Of a stretch of DNA of 64,000 nt, positions 9,163-16,646 are shown one piece after another; within the stretch, counting starts at the first letter, position 1, and each line of letters starts with the position of its first letter. The position numbers were made by a program, and so were the translations under genes. The notes beneath the pieces were generated by a model that saw only the letters and a list, made by a program, of their open reading frames with translations, had not been told where the DNA came from and did no database searches. The DNA lies in the NCBI RefSeq assembly GCF_027924145.1, contig NZ_BRVP01000014.1:55208-119207 (forward strand), in the 5' to 3' direction. Source of the stretch: Neptunitalea chrysea (GTDB lineage Bacteria > Bacteroidota > Bacteroidia > Flavobacteriales > Flavobacteriaceae).

Positions 9163-9894
9163 ATGAGAAAACTAATTGCCTACCCCTTAACGGTTATTTT
9201 CCTTTTATTATTTGGACTTTTATTGGTGATTTTTCACCCTGTTCAATGGATATGCCTAAATATTTTTGGATACAGCGCACATAAAAAAAGTGTTGCCATC
9301 CTTAATTTTTTTCTTACCAAGTGCTTACTTGTTCTTGGTACCTCTGTAAAATTTGAAAATAATTTTAACCTACCGGAAGGTGCTCCTTTGGTTATTGTTG
9401 CCAATCACCAAAGTATGTACGACATACCGCCTATTATTTGGTTTTTAAGAAAACACCACCCTAAGTTCATCAGTAAAAAAGAATTGGGTAAAGGTATTCC
9501 TAGTGTATCATATAATCTAAAGCACGGCGGATCTGTTTTAATAGACCGAAAGGATAAAAGACAATCTGTACCAGCAATTTTAAACTTTGGTCAGTACATC
9601 TATAATAAAAAGTTTGCAGCAGTTATTTTCCCTGAAGGGACCAGAAGTAGAGACGGTAAGCCTAAGGCTTTTCAGCACACTGGACTTAAACTACTATTTA
9701 AAAAAATACCTGATGGGTATGTAGTGCCTCTTACTATAAACAACTCATGGAAAACTTTAGAGTATGGCAAATTCCCTATGGGCATTGGAAATAAGATAAC
9801 CTTAGCAGTAAGTGAGCCTATTGCTATTGCCGATTATGATGCAGAAACACTAATTACACTCACCGAAGAAGCTGTAAAAAAGAATATTATATAA
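9163..9894 (+). CDS. 1-acyl-sn-glycerol-3-phosphate acyltransferase (PlsC family)
   Basis: A 243-residue membrane-associated enzyme that acylates lysophosphatidic acid to phosphatidic acid in phospholipid synthesis. An N-terminal hydrophobic segment (about residues 8-33) anchors it. The catalytic NHQSMYD (NHx4D) lies near residue 82 and the glycerophosphate-binding FPEGTRSRDG near 158. A conserved FISKKELGKGIP block lies between them. It is followed after 2 bases by the HD-domain gene. The family assignment is clear; acyl preference cannot be read from sequence. Confidence 0.92.
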   Translation: MRKLIAYPLTVIFLLLFGLLLVIFHPVQWICLNIFGYSAHKKSVAILNFFLTKCLLVLGTSVKFENNFNLPEGAPLVIVANHQSMYDIPPIIWFLRKHHPKFISKKELGKGIPSVSYNLKHGGSVLIDRKDKRQSVPAILNFGQYIYNKKFAAVIFPEGTRSRDGKPKAFQHTGLKLLFKKIPDGYVVPLTINNSWKTLEYGKFPMGIGNKITLAVSEPIAIADYDAETLITLTEEAVKKNII

Positions 9895-9896
9895 TT

Positions 9897-10559
9897 GTGA
9901 AAAACAGAGAAATTATTGAACAAACAATTGCCTTTGTAAAAGAAACTTTAGCAGATGCTGAAGGCGGGCATGACTGGTTTCATATTCAACGTGTTTTCAA
10001 AAATTCTTTATTAATAGCGAAGGATGAAGATCCTGATAGTTATAATACGCTTATAGTTTCCCTTGGTGCTTTGTTACATGATATTGCCGATAGCAAGTTT
10101 TATAATGGGGATGAAACAGTAGGTCCCAAATTGGCTAGTGCCTTTATGAAATCTATATCATTAGCCCCTGAAGTAATAGAGCATGTAATTAAAATAATTG
10201 AGAACATCTCTTTTAAAGGCGGTAACCACACTGTTCAATTCGCTTCTAAGGAATTAGCCATTGTACAAGATGCCGATAGGTTAGATGCTATTGGAGCCAT
10301 TGGTATAGCACGTACTTTTAACTACGGTGGATTTAAAAACAGAGCGTTATACGATCCAGAAATTACTCCTGATTTACATATGGATAAAGAGACTTATAAA
10401 AAGTCTACTGCTCCCACTATTAATCATTTCTACGAAAAGTTATTGCTTTTAAAAGACCGAATGAACACCAATACAGGTAAAAAATTAGCAGCGGAACGCC
10501 ATGCATTTATGGAGCAGTTTCTAGAACAATTTTATGCAGAGTGGAACGGAACACGCTAA
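9897..10559 (+). CDS. HD domain phosphohydrolase
   Basis: A 220-residue metal-dependent phosphohydrolase of the HD superfamily (YedJ-like subgroup). Visible metal ligands are His in GGHDWFHIQRV (about residue 24), the HD pair in LGALLHDIADSKF (near 62), and Asp in IVQDADRLDAIGA (near 124). The start is a GTG at 9897, two bases after the upstream stop; no ATG lies close to the conserved N-terminus. The substrate is unknown, possibly a nucleotide. It is co-transcribed with the acyltransferase. Confidence 0.88.
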   Translation: MKNREIIEQTIAFVKETLADAEGGHDWFHIQRVFKNSLLIAKDEDPDSYNTLIVSLGALLHDIADSKFYNGDETVGPKLASAFMKSISLAPEVIEHVIKIIENISFKGGNHTVQFASKELAIVQDADRLDAIGAIGIARTFNYGGFKNRALYDPEITPDLHMDKETYKKSTAPTINHFYEKLLLLKDRMNTNTGKKLAAERHAFMEQFLEQFYAEWNGTR

Positions 10560-10683
10560 ATGCTAGCACTTTTTTAAGCTTTCTTAACTACAACTTTAAT
10601 ACTAGTTACTGCAAAACCACGGTATCTCTACAATAAAAATAAATGAATGCTGAAAATTTAATGGTGTATAAAAGCCAATGCAA

Positions 10684-11358
10684 TTAAATATCAGGCGATA
10701 CTTGTACCAACTGATTACGTATACCATATACCACTAATCCCGCAGTATTTTTAGATTCGGTTTTTAATAATAGTTTTTTACGATGCACCTCAACGGTTCT
10801 CGGACTAATAAATAGTTTATCGGCGATTTCATGATTAGTGTATTGATTGCAGATAAGTTCTAAAATCTCTAACTCACGTTTAGACAACTGATTACCCAAC
10901 AGCACTTGTATATTAACAGCTTTCCCATTTTGTTTTTCTTCTTCTAACACATCGTGTACCCATTGGTCATAATGAAAACCAGTACTATACACTTTTTTGA
11001 TAGTAGACACCACCTCTTTAGGAGAGGTGTTTTTTAACAGGTAAGAAGACGCTCCTACATTAATCATATTGGTGATAAAGGCTCTACCTCCATAACTACT
11101 TAAGGCTATAATATTAATTTCAGGGTATTTTTTCTGAATTACTTTAGTGCACTCAACCCCGTTCATTTCCGGCATTTTAATATCCATTAAAATAATATCG
11201 GGTTTTACTAAAGCACCCGATAGTTGCTTTACTAGTTCGGCTCCATTTTCAGCTTCAAAAAGCACTTCAAATTCAGGTACCCTTTTTAATATAAATAAGA
11301 TTCCTGCTCTAAATAATGTTTCATCGTCTGTTACTGCAATTTTTATTTTTTCTTCCAT
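10684..11358 (-). CDS. NarL/FixJ-family response regulator
   Basis: A 224-residue two-component response regulator. The N-terminal receiver (residues 5-125) has the acidic pair in VTDDETLF, the phospho-acceptor Asp in DIILMDIKMPEMNG (near 57) and the Lys in YLLKNTSPKE. A LuxR-type helix-turn-helix follows around 157-215 (LSKRELEILELICNQYTN, then LFISPRTVEVHRKK). It starts 3 bases after the histidine kinase ends, so they form a cognate pair. The target genes are unknown; the adjacent membrane-protein paralogs are candidates. Confidence 0.93.
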   Translation of the reverse strand: MEEKIKIAVTDDETLFRAGILFILKRVPEFEVLFEAENGAELVKQLSGALVKPDIILMDIKMPEMNGVECTKVIQKKYPEINIIALSSYGGRAFITNMINVGASSYLLKNTSPKEVVSTIKKVYSTGFHYDQWVHDVLEEEKQNGKAVNIQVLLGNQLSKRELEILELICNQYTNHEIADKLFISPRTVEVHRKKLLLKTESKNTAGLVVYGIRNQLVQVSPDI

Positions 11359-11361
11359 ACC

Positions 11362-12156
11362 CTAAACTTTTATAGTAGCTAAAACCCCTTCACCAGGTTT
11401 GCTTTTGTATGTTATAGACCCTTTAAGTATATCTAAACGACTTTCTATATTTTGCAGACCAAGCCCTTTTTTATTCATTGCCTTTTCAGCATCAAACCCT
11501 TGTCCATCATCTTTATAAACTAATAACAACCCTTTAATTTGGTCTGTAGTAACATTTACTACAATATGTTTTGCTTTGCCATGTTTCAACGAATTGTTAA
11601 GTAATTCTTGTACAATTCTAAACATATGCAGCTCGTTTTCTTCTTTTAAAAAGCCCGTTTTGTAATTATTATTTAAAGTCACAGAAACTTTCTTACTATT
11701 ATGGTATTCATCACAAGCTTCTTCTATGGCTGCTCCCAAACCAAATCTTTCCAGTACCGGAGGTAATAAATTGTGCGCAATTTTACGCGAAGTATCTAGC
11801 GTAGTATTGGTTATTTGCAACACTTGGTTTAACATCTGCTTTAACTCGTCTCCTTCAATATCTTCCTCTAATAAAAACTGTGCATTTAAGGATACTACAT
11901 TAAGTTTAGAACTAATATCATCATGCAAATCTTGTGCAATACGCTTACGCTCCTCTTCTTGGGTTTCTATAGACGCTAAAAGCATTTCTTTCTGGTGGTC
12001 TATTACCAATTTTTGTTTCTCCATTTCTTTCTTTATAATCTTCTTACGAGATAAATAAAAGAAAAGAATAAGGGTTAGTGACATTACTAAAAGCAATATC
12101 ACCGCAATAACAATAATGGTTAAAAAACCATAACCATCAGAAAACAAACTCTCCAT
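11362..12156 (-). CDS. HisKA_3 sensor histidine kinase
   Basis: A 264-residue membrane histidine kinase with a single transmembrane helix (about residues 12-34), a coiled segment, the dimerisation/phosphoacceptor block RKRIAQDLHDDISSKLN with His near 79, and a C-terminal HATPase_c domain (N-box EELLNNSLKHG, G1-type YKDDGQGFD, G2-type KGLGLQNIESR). It has almost no extracytoplasmic region, so it may sense through the membrane or a partner protein. It sits directly upstream of its response regulator. Two polytopic membrane genes follow on the same strand further upstream and might supply the sensing part (inference). Confidence 0.92.
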   Translation of the reverse strand: MESLFSDGYGFLTIIVIAVILLLVMSLTLILFFYLSRKKIIKKEMEKQKLVIDHQKEMLLASIETQEEERKRIAQDLHDDISSKLNVVSLNAQFLLEEDIEGDELKQMLNQVLQITNTTLDTSRKIAHNLLPPVLERFGLGAAIEEACDEYHNSKKVSVTLNNNYKTGFLKEENELHMFRIVQELLNNSLKHGKAKHIVVNVTTDQIKGLLLVYKDDGQGFDAEKAMNKKGLGLQNIESRLDILKGSITYKSKPGEGVLATIKV

Positions 12157-12222
12157 ATAACTAATGTAACTACTAGATTTTTTTAATAGCTTATTGTAAG
12201 ATGCAATACTTATAAATGGTTA

Positions 12223-12263
12223 AATTACATAAATAATATGAGTTGCGTTCATATTATGTAATA
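12223..12263. repeat. imperfect inverted repeat upstream of the histidine kinase gene
   Basis: The right arm TCATATTATGTAAT pairs with the left arm ATTACATA...ATATGA, which carries a 4-base bulge, around a GTTGCG centre. It lies in the 145-base gap between the upstream membrane gene's stop and the kinase start. It may be an operator or a weak terminator; no T-tract is evident. Confidence 0.4.
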
Positions 12264-12301
12264 CTATTTTAGAATAAATATAACTCATTGTATACAATCT
12301 C

Positions 12302-12958
12302 TTATTTCCTAAAATGCCAGTTAACTCCTCTGAAATTTTCTATCCATTCTAAAATCACCAGAAGCTGATACAACAGATATACTATGCTATTTAAAAACCA
12401 GAAACTATAATATTCTTTTCCCTTAAAAAAATACTCTTTCATAAGTATATCGTAACCCGAAAAAACAATACTACTACTTAACAAATACAGCATAATACCC
12501 GCTGAGAAATAAATCCACTTTTTATTCATTATTTCTATCGACCTGTATAAATACATAACTGCATAGGCTATTAATGGTACCGAGCACAGAAACACCTCTA
12601 CATTATAAATGTTCTTATAAATATCTTTATCTGTTAGATACCGAATGGTTAAAAAGGCAGGAATTAGATAAATTAGATACGTAATTACTTGTTTAACTAT
12701 CTTTTTACGAAACAGGTGACGGTACAATAAAGAAACCGTAATAAACTGTAGATTAAAATAGTAGTGTGTTAAATGTAAATTAATCCAATTATGTTTTGCA
12801 TAATACGTTGCTATTATTTGCACTACTACAATACACCACATATACCATCTAAACCGTCTTAAGCTTGGCGAATTGGCACTTTTTTTTGTAAAAAAAGTAT
12901 AAAGCAACGTATTTAACCCCATAGCTGCATACTCTAAATCGAAAATAAAGTGTTCCAT
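12302..12958 (-). CDS. polytopic membrane protein, paralog 1
   Basis: A 218-residue protein with about seven hydrophobic helices and no named family that I recognise. It is clearly homologous to the next gene (13056-13703): shared features are a mid-protein HYYFNLQFITVSLLYR stretch, a CSVPLIAY motif, and a C-terminal YQLLVILEWIENFR signature. The C-terminal EW..NFR sequence is positively charged and probably cytoplasmic. It lies upstream of a histidine kinase with a very short sensor region, so a role as a membrane sensor partner is possible but unproven. Confidence 0.75.
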   Translation of the reverse strand: MEHFIFDLEYAAMGLNTLLYTFFTKKSANSPSLRRFRWYMWCIVVVQIIATYYAKHNWINLHLTHYYFNLQFITVSLLYRHLFRKKIVKQVITYLIYLIPAFLTIRYLTDKDIYKNIYNVEVFLCSVPLIAYAVMYLYRSIEIMNKKWIYFSAGIMLYLLSSSIVFSGYDILMKEYFFKGKEYYSFWFLNSIVYLLYQLLVILEWIENFRGVNWHFRK

Positions 12959-13055
12959 ACTAACAAAATGGGTTGGGGTTATCAGTTACGCGTTTACGTG
13001 TTAAAAACACACAAATATACTTCACTAAATCATATAGTACCTATTTTAGCACAAA

Positions 13056-13703
13056 TTACAGAACAACTTCTTTTCTTCTAAAATTCTTATACCATTCTAC
13101 AGTAATTAATACCTGATATCCCAGATAGATAAAATTATTTACCAGCCATAATTGACCTATATAACCACTTTCTGTATCATTATTTATTAAATAATTTCCA
13201 CCTACATATACAAGAAGGCTGCTTATTAAATACACAAACAATCCAATACTTACTAAGATCCAAACACTTTTTTTAACTTCTAATGAAATGAATAAATAAT
13301 ATATTATATATCCAATAAGCGGGATAGAACACATTATAATTTCAGGTATATAAAAATTCCAAAATGCCTTTGGATCAAATACAAATAAGATGCTTACGAT
13401 AATTGGAATCCCTATTAGAAGATACTTTGAGAGCATCCTAAACCTTAAATTCGGAATTAGCTCTTTAAACAATAAAGAAACAAACACAAATTGAAGTATA
13501 AAGTACGCATGAGAAACATAAATATTCTCCATATGATTCTCCTTTAAGACCCTCATAACCAACTGTACAACTGCCATACTAAAAACATAACAGAAAAAAT
13601 ACAACAGAGGTTTTGTTCTATTTCGAAGATATGAATAGGTAAATAACAACGTATTAATTACAATAAAAGTATAGCATGAATACTTCAGAATATCTTTAAT
13701 CAT
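13056..13703 (-). CDS. polytopic membrane protein, paralog 2
   Basis: A 215-residue protein with about seven transmembrane segments, a tandem paralog of the gene at 12302-12958. Matching positions include VSHAYFILQFVFVSLLF, IMCSIPLIGYIIYY and the C-terminal YQVLITVEWYKNFRR. The separation of about 100 bases and independent divergence suggest an old tandem duplication. A remnant of a third copy lies further upstream at 14394-14524. The function is not recognised; neither paralog has a visible catalytic motif. Confidence 0.75.
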   Translation of the reverse strand: MIKDILKYSCYTFIVINTLLFTYSYLRNRTKPLLYFFCYVFSMAVVQLVMRVLKENHMENIYVSHAYFILQFVFVSLLFKELIPNLRFRMLSKYLLIGIPIIVSILFVFDPKAFWNFYIPEIIMCSIPLIGYIIYYLFISLEVKKSVWILVSIGLFVYLISSLLVYVGGNYLINNDTESGYIGQLWLVNNFIYLGYQVLITVEWYKNFRRKEVVL

Positions 13704-13741
13704 TTAGCAATAAGGTTGGGTATTGCTAAATTAGAAAAATA

Positions 13742-13777
13742 AAAGATTGTGGTCGTTCTTTTTAAACCACAATCTTT
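13742..13777 (-). terminator. terminator of the 165-residue protein gene
   Basis: Perfect 12-bp arms AAAGATTGTGGT/ACCACAATCTTT with a 12-base loop lie 8 bases beyond the minus-strand stop at 13786. The minus-strand sequence continues with CTTTTATTTT. Confidence 0.75.
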
Positions 13778-13785
13778 AAAATATT

Positions 13786-14283
13786 TTACTTTTTACACCC
13801 TTCTACATCATAAGGCTCCATAAGTATACTGGTAAGGTCACAATCATCTGGACACGGTTCTATAAAGTCGTAAATCCCTGTAGTTGTTTTATCTATACCA
13901 ACCGACCCTTCTTTTGTTTCTAACAAACCTGAAATAATTACATCTTTGTTATACTCCTTTTTTTCAGCATCTTTAGCTACTTCAGTAGTATTAATGGTAA
14001 GTGTCATTTTATTATCAGGATCCATTCCTAAATACACACGAAAACCATTAATTTCTTTATCACTTTTTAATTCTTGTAATTCATCCATAAGCTTATATAA
14101 CCCATCAATGTCTTTTTTCGGAATCCAAAAAGCTTTTACAAAATTGGTTGGTAGTGGCCGGTCTTTGTACTTATCATTAAACATCCTTACTATGGCTTCC
14201 ATATTGTTAGCGTATCTGCCAATACGCTCTTGAGCATCTGCAATAGAAATTTCGTTATCCGATAATCCTAGTGGTTTTTTCAT
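13786..14283 (-). CDS. uncharacterised 165-residue protein
   Basis: A soluble 165-residue protein beginning MKKPLGLSDNEIS, with no signal peptide or membrane segment. It has an amphipathic helical N-terminal half, a central LMDELQELKSDKEINGFRVYLG region, and a cysteine-bearing C-terminus (CPDDCDLTSILM, ending in EGCKK). I do not recognise a family. Its own terminator follows at 13742-13777, and about 245 bases lie upstream with no other intact gene, so it appears to be a single-gene unit. Confidence 0.7.
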   Translation of the reverse strand: MKKPLGLSDNEISIADAQERIGRYANNMEAIVRMFNDKYKDRPLPTNFVKAFWIPKKDIDGLYKLMDELQELKSDKEINGFRVYLGMDPDNKMTLTINTTEVAKDAEKKEYNKDVIISGLLETKEGSVGIDKTTTGIYDFIEPCPDDCDLTSILMEPYDVEGCKK

Positions 14284-14393
14284 ACTTTTAAATTATAATT
14301 GATTATTTGATTCTTATATATGGTTAATATAATTATTATTTTTAAGCTCTACGTCATTTTATTTAAAAACACGATGTATAAAAGCACTTATTG

Positions 14394-14524
14394 CTAAAGT
14401 GTTGATTTCCTGAGATTTTTGTACCACTCGATACTAATAAGTTTTTGATATATAACATAGACTATCAAATTCACTTTGGCTAAAGTAGTAACTAAAAGAT
14501 TACCTACTTTACTTACAAAATTAT
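14394..14524 (-). pseudogene. C-terminal remnant of a third membrane-protein paralog
   Basis: Reading the minus strand of this otherwise empty gap gives about 43 codons ending at a TAG (14396-14394). They include VNLIVYVIYQ and LISIEWYKNLRK, which align with the C-termini of the two paralogs at 13056-13703 (VEWYKNFRR) and 12302-12958. No start codon or N-terminal part is present. The fragment begins where the radical SAM gene's stop lies (14529). This looks like a truncated duplicate whose upstream part was lost by rearrangement; it is too short to fold as the full membrane protein. Confidence 0.65.
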
Positions 14525-14528
14525 CTTT

Positions 14529-15599
14529 TTAAAAAAGACGTAACTGGTTATCTATATTCTTCTGATATTTCTCTACAGCTAACTTTGGAAATACCTTATT
14601 TTTAAAGTGTTTAGCTCTTGCTAATGCTATTTGTCTTTTAATCTGTAACGCAAAAACACCTTCACCTCGCATTCGATCTCCAAACCTACTATCGCCTAAA
14701 CTACCTCCATGACATTCTTTAATTTGGTTCAGTACCTTGTCTGCTCTATCAGGTAATGCCTTTTCTAACCAATCGGTAAATATGTCGGCAATGGCACCAT
14801 TTAAGCGCACTACGGTGTAGCCTATAGCTAAAGCTCCAGCGTTGGACACCGCTTTTGCCATGGGTAATATCTCATGGCTATTAATCCCAGGAATAATAGG
14901 AGCCAACATGGCATTTACAGGAATTCCATTCTCTGTCAATTGCGTAATGGTTTCCAACCGCTTTTTAATGGTCGTAGTCCTAGGTTCTAGGAGTCTTCGT
15001 GTATCTTCAGATAATGAGGTAACCGATATATTTACCCCCACTAACTGAGCCGACGCTAACTCCTTTAAAATATCGAGATCTCTAAGAATCATGGCATTTT
15101 TAGTAATAATACCCACCGGATGCTTGTATTTTAAAAATACTTCTAAACATTTACGGGTAAGCTCAAACTTTTTTTCCGCAGGTTGGTAGCAATCTGTATT
15201 CCCTGAAAGTACAATGGTTTGTGCTTTCCAATTTTTACTTTTCAGTTTGGCTTCCAGTAATTCGGGAGCATTCTTCTTAATAAGAATAGTTCGCTCAAAA
15301 TCGAGTCCGGCACTATACCCCCAATACTCGTGAGAATTACGGGCATAGCAATATACACAGCCATGCTCGCACCCCTGATACGGATTCATAGAATGCGACA
15401 TGCCCACATCGGGGCTATTTACTTTGTTTACAATAGTTTTTGGAAAAACCGGCACATACCTCGTTTTGTTTTTTGCAGGCTCCTCTCCCTCAACATGGCA
15501 ATACTCCAAAAATTCTAGATCGGGGATGTGTTCCCCTTCCTGAAATCGGTTATGCACATTCTTTTGGGCGCCTCGCCCTTTTAGGTAAGCATCTGACAT
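14529..15599 (-). CDS. PA0069-family radical SAM protein (spore-photoproduct-lyase-like)
   Basis: A 356-residue radical SAM enzyme. It begins MSDAYLKGRGAQKN, the conserved N-terminal GRGAxxN of the PA0069 group. The iron-sulfur motif CEHGCVYCYARN gives CxxxCxxC at residues 77, 81 and 84. Later VLSGNTDCYQPAE and GIITKNAMILRD blocks match SplB-like proteins. The biochemical role of this subgroup is not established; DNA-lesion or thymine-related chemistry is a guess by homology. An in-frame extension to 15626 would run through the hairpin at 15603-15632, so I prefer 15599. Confidence 0.9.
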   Translation of the reverse strand: MSDAYLKGRGAQKNVHNRFQEGEHIPDLEFLEYCHVEGEEPAKNKTRYVPVFPKTIVNKVNSPDVGMSHSMNPYQGCEHGCVYCYARNSHEYWGYSAGLDFERTILIKKNAPELLEAKLKSKNWKAQTIVLSGNTDCYQPAEKKFELTRKCLEVFLKYKHPVGIITKNAMILRDLDILKELASAQLVGVNISVTSLSEDTRRLLEPRTTTIKKRLETITQLTENGIPVNAMLAPIIPGINSHEILPMAKAVSNAGALAIGYTVVRLNGAIADIFTDWLEKALPDRADKVLNQIKECHGGSLGDSRFGDRMRGEGVFALQIKRQIALARAKHFKNKVFPKLAVEKYQKNIDNQLRLF

Positions 15600-15602
15600 A
15601 AA

Positions 15603-15632
15603 AAAACTTTGGTTTCGGGAAACCAAAGTTTT
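15603..15632 (-). promoter_or_regulatory. 13-bp hairpin plus T7 abutting the radical SAM start codon
   Basis: Perfect 13-bp stem AAAACTTTGGTTT/AAACCAAAGTTTT with a 4-base loop, followed on the minus strand by seven T residues and then immediately ATG. It has intrinsic-terminator form. It could end the upstream transcript, act as an attenuator, or mask the ribosome site of the radical SAM gene. Confidence 0.7.
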
Positions 15633-15672
15633 AATAAATATTACTTAAATGCAATTTTAAAAACGTTAAAAA

Positions 15673-15849
15673 CTATAAAATTATCTTAATAAACTTTTTA
15701 CACTTATCCGTATAATTATTCTCTATAAGCATACCATTTATTGTTTTTATAGAAGCGCTTAAAATCCAAAACCTCCATCTTTCATACTTATTGTAAAGGC
15801 ATATAAACACATTCCCTTTTATAAAACCAGATGCTCTGTTAATACACAT
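15673..15849 (-). CDS. possible small ORF (58 codons)
   Basis: An open minus-strand frame starts with ATG 10 bases after the enoyl-CoA hydratase stop and runs 58 codons (begins MCINRASGFIKGN, ends KKFIKIIL). It is basic, with no recognisable motif or clear membrane helix. Such length by chance is unusual but possible in AT-rich DNA. It lies in the gap between the hydratase and the radical SAM hairpin. Treat it as a candidate only. Confidence 0.22.
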   Translation of the reverse strand: MCINRASGFIKGNVFICLYNKYERWRFWILSASIKTINGMLIENNYTDKCKKFIKIIL

Positions 15850-15858
15850 CGAAACCTA

Positions 15859-16641
15859 TTATTTCCCCGGAAAATCAGCCTTTCTTTTTTCTAGGAAGGC
15901 TGTAGTTCCTTCTTTAAAATCTTCGGTACCAAAACAATATCCAAAGCCTTCAATTTCGGCTTTATACCCATCTACACCATATTTAAAACCAGCGTTTATA
16001 ACCTCTAAAGCTTTACCAATAGCTACCGGAGAATTCTTAGCAATACGTTCAGCAATTTTTTTACAGAAAGGTAATAACTCTTCCTGTGCTACCATATGAT
16101 TAATTAATCCCCACATCAATGCTTGCTCGGTACCAATCATGCCACCGGTCATGATCATCTCCATAGCACGCCCTTTACCTACCAAATTTGGTAATCTTTG
16201 CGTACCTCCATACCCAGGTATTACCCCTAAAGAAACTTCTGGTAATCCCATACGGGCACTATCACTAGCTACTCGCATATGGCAAGCCATAGCCAGCTCT
16301 AAACCACCTCCTAATGCAAAACCATTTACAGCAGCAATTACAGGCGTTTTTAAACCTTCTACAAAATCAAACAAAATACGGTGTCCTTTTGCTGCCAAGG
16401 CTTCTCCCTCTTCTTTAGAATACGAAGCAAATTCGGCAATATCGGCACCAGCAACAAATGCTTTTTCCCCGTTACCTGTTATCATAATAACACGTACTTC
16501 GGGGTCTTCTTCAAAATCTGTGAATGCCGTATGTAACTCTAAAATAGTTTCATTATTTAAGGCATTTAATTTAGTAGGTCTGTTAATAGTAATCATTCCC
16601 AGACTGTTCTCTTTAGTTGTGATAATGTTGTTGTAGCTCAT
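15859..16641 (-). CDS. enoyl-CoA hydratase/isomerase (crotonase family)
   Basis: A 260-residue crotonase-fold enzyme, likely hydrating short-chain enoyl-CoA in fatty-acid or amino-acid degradation. The oxyanion-hole motifs are AFVAGADIAEFA (near residue 62) and VNGFALGGGLELAMACHMR (near 105). The two catalytic glutamates are present at the usual positions (ALGGGLE and GLPEVSLGVIPGYGGTQRL). It lies 5 bases after the histidine kinase gene, so the two may be co-transcribed. The exact substrate is not determinable. Confidence 0.92.
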   Translation of the reverse strand: MSYNNIITTKENSLGMITINRPTKLNALNNETILELHTAFTDFEEDPEVRVIMITGNGEKAFVAGADIAEFASYSKEEGEALAAKGHRILFDFVEGLKTPVIAAVNGFALGGGLELAMACHMRVASDSARMGLPEVSLGVIPGYGGTQRLPNLVGKGRAMEMIMTGGMIGTEQALMWGLINHMVAQEELLPFCKKIAERIAKNSPVAIGKALEVINAGFKYGVDGYKAEIEGFGYCFGTEDFKEGTTAFLEKRKADFPGK

Positions 16642-16646
16642 AATAC

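Noticed and set aside
15600..15626. Longer N-terminus for the PA0069-type radical SAM protein (start at 15626)
   Set aside because: The extra codons are the hairpin stem itself, and family members begin close to the GRGAxxN motif, so 15599 is the better start.
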